Assembly (NCBI GenBank): GCA_964503595.1
Contig: CAZDAM010000087.1
Span: 1 to 14,461, forward strand
Direction: 5' to 3'
Length of the DNA stretch: 14,461 bases
DNA from: CAZDAM01 sp964503595
Lineage (GTDB): Bacteria; Muiribacteriota; UBA6191
Position 1 is the stretch's first letter. Every line of letters begins with the position of its first letter. Both the position numbers and the translations under genes were made by a program. Below are positions 12,809 through 14,461 of the stretch, in pieces. The notes beneath the pieces were generated by a model. That model had not been told where the DNA came from. It saw only the letters and a program-made list of their open reading frames with translations, and did not search any database.

Positions 12809-14347
12809 TTACTCTACAGAACCGTAGTCATGCAGATTTTCCGGAACTTCGTCATAGCGACTCTTTTCCATGAAGCTGTGATAAAGAGGGAAGGTTTCTT
12901 CAGGCTTTACTACCTGGCCCTTGTGAATCAGGTGCACAACCCGAAACGGGCGATTGGGAGTGTCCTCACCATCTGGCCCACCCAAAACGGCCACATCATC
13001 CGGGCTGATGGTTTCACGCCCGGCGGATTTGGCAGTACGGAACTGAATGCCCTTAAACACCTGATATGGAAGTTCAGAACAGACAATCAGGGATTCGGTG
13101 TTTACATCAAAGGCGAAGTCATAGGCAGTTCCGACATAGCGAACGGCTTTCAGCAAAGCCTCGGCAACCAAAGTCTTAGGATAGGAAGACGGACGAAGAA
13201 CAGCCATATCGGTAATTGTCCAGTGGCTGATATCTTCAAGCTGTACACCGGGGCGCACCGCTTCCACAGTTGTTTCCCCTCTTTCAAGAGCTTCCAGATG
13301 AGGCTTGAAGTCAGGGTGATCCACCAGACGAGTGCCATCCTTCAGGTAAAGATCCTGAAGCTGATCAGGACGTCCTACATAGACAGCGACGTGTCCAAAG
13401 TGACCCGGAATGAAAGTATCAGTGATGGCTCCAGCGGTTTTTTCCACAATCACATCACCCGGCTGAAGGACGGTATCCATTGCCGATTTGAGAGTTTCTT
13501 TGGGAATCGAATTCAGAAATTTCTGAATATTCAAAGCACCGGCAGCATTGCCAAAAACCTTGGAAAGCTGGTACTCCACGAAATCCACCCTCTTGTGATG
13601 GCGAAGCTCAAGTTTGAAAAGATACTTGCGAAATGCCGTCGACAAGCGCCCCCAGAAAGAGGACTGCTTGAGCATTTCCTGACTCAAACTGGTATCAAGC
13701 CTTTGAACCAGGGCATAAAGGGCAGGAGCCTCGGCCTGAGTCAGACCTTCCATACGGGATCTGGCTTCATCAAGAAGCTTCAGGGTCTTGCCAAACTTCA
13801 CGCGGCGCCCACGGCTCATGAAATTTTCAATCAATTTCTGATAGTGCCCCTTCTCGCCGTTGACTTCGATTTCATTGAGCTTTTCCAAAAACAGCTTGCT
13901 TGATTGGGCCGCATGGAACTGGAAGCGCAGATTTTCAAAAACCAGCAAATCGGACAAACCCCCGAAAAGCAGATCCAGAAGCTCTTCATTGCTCAGATCT
14001 TCTGCATCCACCCCATCAAAAATTCCGCGACCGTAAAGGCTTTCAAAAATCTCGGTGATTCCACCACCCACCATGCTTCGATCAAAGCGGGAATCGAATT
14101 CCTGAAGACGATCTGCAAGCTTGTAGTAATCCTCGATCATGGCGCGAATCTCATCGTTCATTTCCGCTGAAATGACTTCCGCTCCGACATTCTTCTGAAG
14201 CCATTCCGCAGCTCGTGCCATCTGACGGTTGCTGGACTGCTCAATCTTCCAGAAGTCCTGGGCCGCTCCATCCAGCTCCGCATAAGGAAGAGCAGAGCTC
14301 AGGCTGACAGCCATTCCCAGTACCAGTGCGTTCAGTATCTTTCGCAT
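12809..14347 (-). CDS. Exported YiiX/YaeF-type (permuted NlpC/P60 papain-like) hydrolase
   Basis: A 512-residue protein with a signal peptide (RK, then a hydrophobic run LNALVLGMAVSLSSALPYA, likely cut before ELDG), so it acts in the periplasm, outer membrane or outside. Residues to about 285 are a helical region of unknown function. The C-terminal part is a YiiX/YaeF-like cysteine hydrolase with the permuted papain order, histidine before cysteine. It begins LQPGDVIVEK, has H319 in PGHFGHVAVYVG, and C423 in LIVCSELPYQVF. Relatives probably cleave amide or ester bonds in cell-wall or lipid substrates; the target is unknown. The ATG at 14347 follows AAGGTG by 6 bases and gives a good signal peptide; an in-frame ATG at 14383 does not. 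A typical family member is near 200 residues, so the long N-terminal region is notable. Confidence 0.85.
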   Translation of the reverse strand: MRKILNALVLGMAVSLSSALPYAELDGAAQDFWKIEQSSNRQMARAAEWLQKNVGAEVISAEMNDEIRAMIEDYYKLADRLQEFDSRFDRSMVGGGITEIFESLYGRGIFDGVDAEDLSNEELLDLLFGGLSDLLVFENLRFQFHAAQSSKLFLEKLNEIEVNGEKGHYQKLIENFMSRGRRVKFGKTLKLLDEARSRMEGLTQAEAPALYALVQRLDTSLSQEMLKQSSFWGRLSTAFRKYLFKLELRHHKRVDFVEYQLSKVFGNAAGALNIQKFLNSIPKETLKSAMDTVLQPGDVIVEKTAGAITDTFIPGHFGHVAVYVGRPDQLQDLYLKDGTRLVDHPDFKPHLEALERGETTVEAVRPGVQLEDISHWTITDMAVLRPSSYPKTLVAEALLKAVRYVGTAYDFAFDVNTESLIVCSELPYQVFKGIQFRTAKSAGRETISPDDVAVLGGPDGEDTPNRPFRVVHLIHKGQVVKPEETFPLYHSFMEKSRYDEVPENLHDYGSVE

Positions 14348-14412
14348 AAGAATCACCTTGAAAATCTCTTGAATTTTGGACAAAGGACGAGATCCTACTA
14401 CTTAGACACCCA

Positions 14413-14432
14413 CACTGGGAAGAAATCCAGTG
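14413..14432. other. Inverted repeat upstream of the YiiX-like gene
   Basis: CACTGG (14413-14418) pairs with CCAGTG (14427-14432) around an 8-base loop, 66 bases upstream of the YiiX-like start. On the minus strand a weak -10 (TAGGAT, 14396-14391) lies downstream of it. The repeat could be an operator or the end of a neighbouring transcript. No gene is visible in 14348-14461. Confidence 0.35.
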
Positions 14433-14461
14433 CAGGAAATTTGCAATTCGACAGGTTTTTT

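Noticed and set aside
12830..13903. A 357-codon open frame on the + strand, opposite the YiiX-like gene
   Set aside because: It lies wholly antisense to a gene with a signal peptide, Shine-Dalgarno and conserved catalytic motifs. Its translation shows no domain and looks like a mirrored-codon shadow.
1..14461. Mobile elements, CRISPR arrays, defence or secretion systems, tRNA or rRNA genes
   Set aside because: No transposase, integrase, terminal inverted repeats, regularly spaced direct repeats or conserved RNA gene motifs were found. The genes are housekeeping or metabolic.

Overview
The window looks like ordinary chromosomal DNA of a Gram-negative bacterium. It has roughly balanced GC, an exported YiiX-type hydrolase, an oxygen-independent HemN, and Pgi, transaldolase and YkgJ proteins close to the proteobacterial versions. 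The mix of a compact homogentisate dioxygenase, HPPD, YiiX/YaeF and YkgJ would fit Bdellovibrionota or another deep proteobacterial lineage, but this is a guess from gene content, not a phylogeny. I see no mobile element, CRISPR array, tRNA or rRNA. No complete new multi-gene system (defence, secretion or biosynthetic) is evident.

Layout from left to right. A possible 3' end of an unknown gene (2-124) is followed by about 500 bases of gene-free DNA rich in inverted repeats. Then comes a central-carbon pair, pgi and tal, on the + strand. Next is a small membrane-anchored ankyrin-repeat protein closed by a good terminator. It is followed by a fused acetyl-CoA hydrolase/transferase-GNAT protein, whose 3' end overlaps a 50-codon ORF (5962-6114). 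That ORF shares its CTAG stop tetranucleotide with the convergent hemN gene on the - strand. hemN and a YihY/BrkB membrane protein diverge from a 69-base region with back-to-back promoters. A CBS-domain protein, homogentisate 1,2-dioxygenase and 4-hydroxyphenylpyruvate dioxygenase form a tight + strand operon for tyrosine breakdown, ended by a strong intrinsic terminator. An OsmC-family peroxidase (+) converges with a YkgJ-type cysteine-cluster protein (-). A secreted YiiX/YaeF-type amidase (-) lies upstream of that, and its 5' end is near the right edge.

Two things stand out. First, three genes (pgi, yihY-like, hemN) have a -10 hexamer ending exactly 6 bases before the start codon and no ribosome binding site, so they are probably transcribed as leaderless mRNAs, while most of the other genes have clear Shine-Dalgarno sequences. 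Second, the 50-codon ORF has its own Shine-Dalgarno and is fitted precisely between two genes. The functional themes are sugar-phosphate interconversion, acyl-CoA handling, aromatic amino-acid catabolism, haem synthesis at low oxygen, and peroxide defence. No single pathway joins them all.
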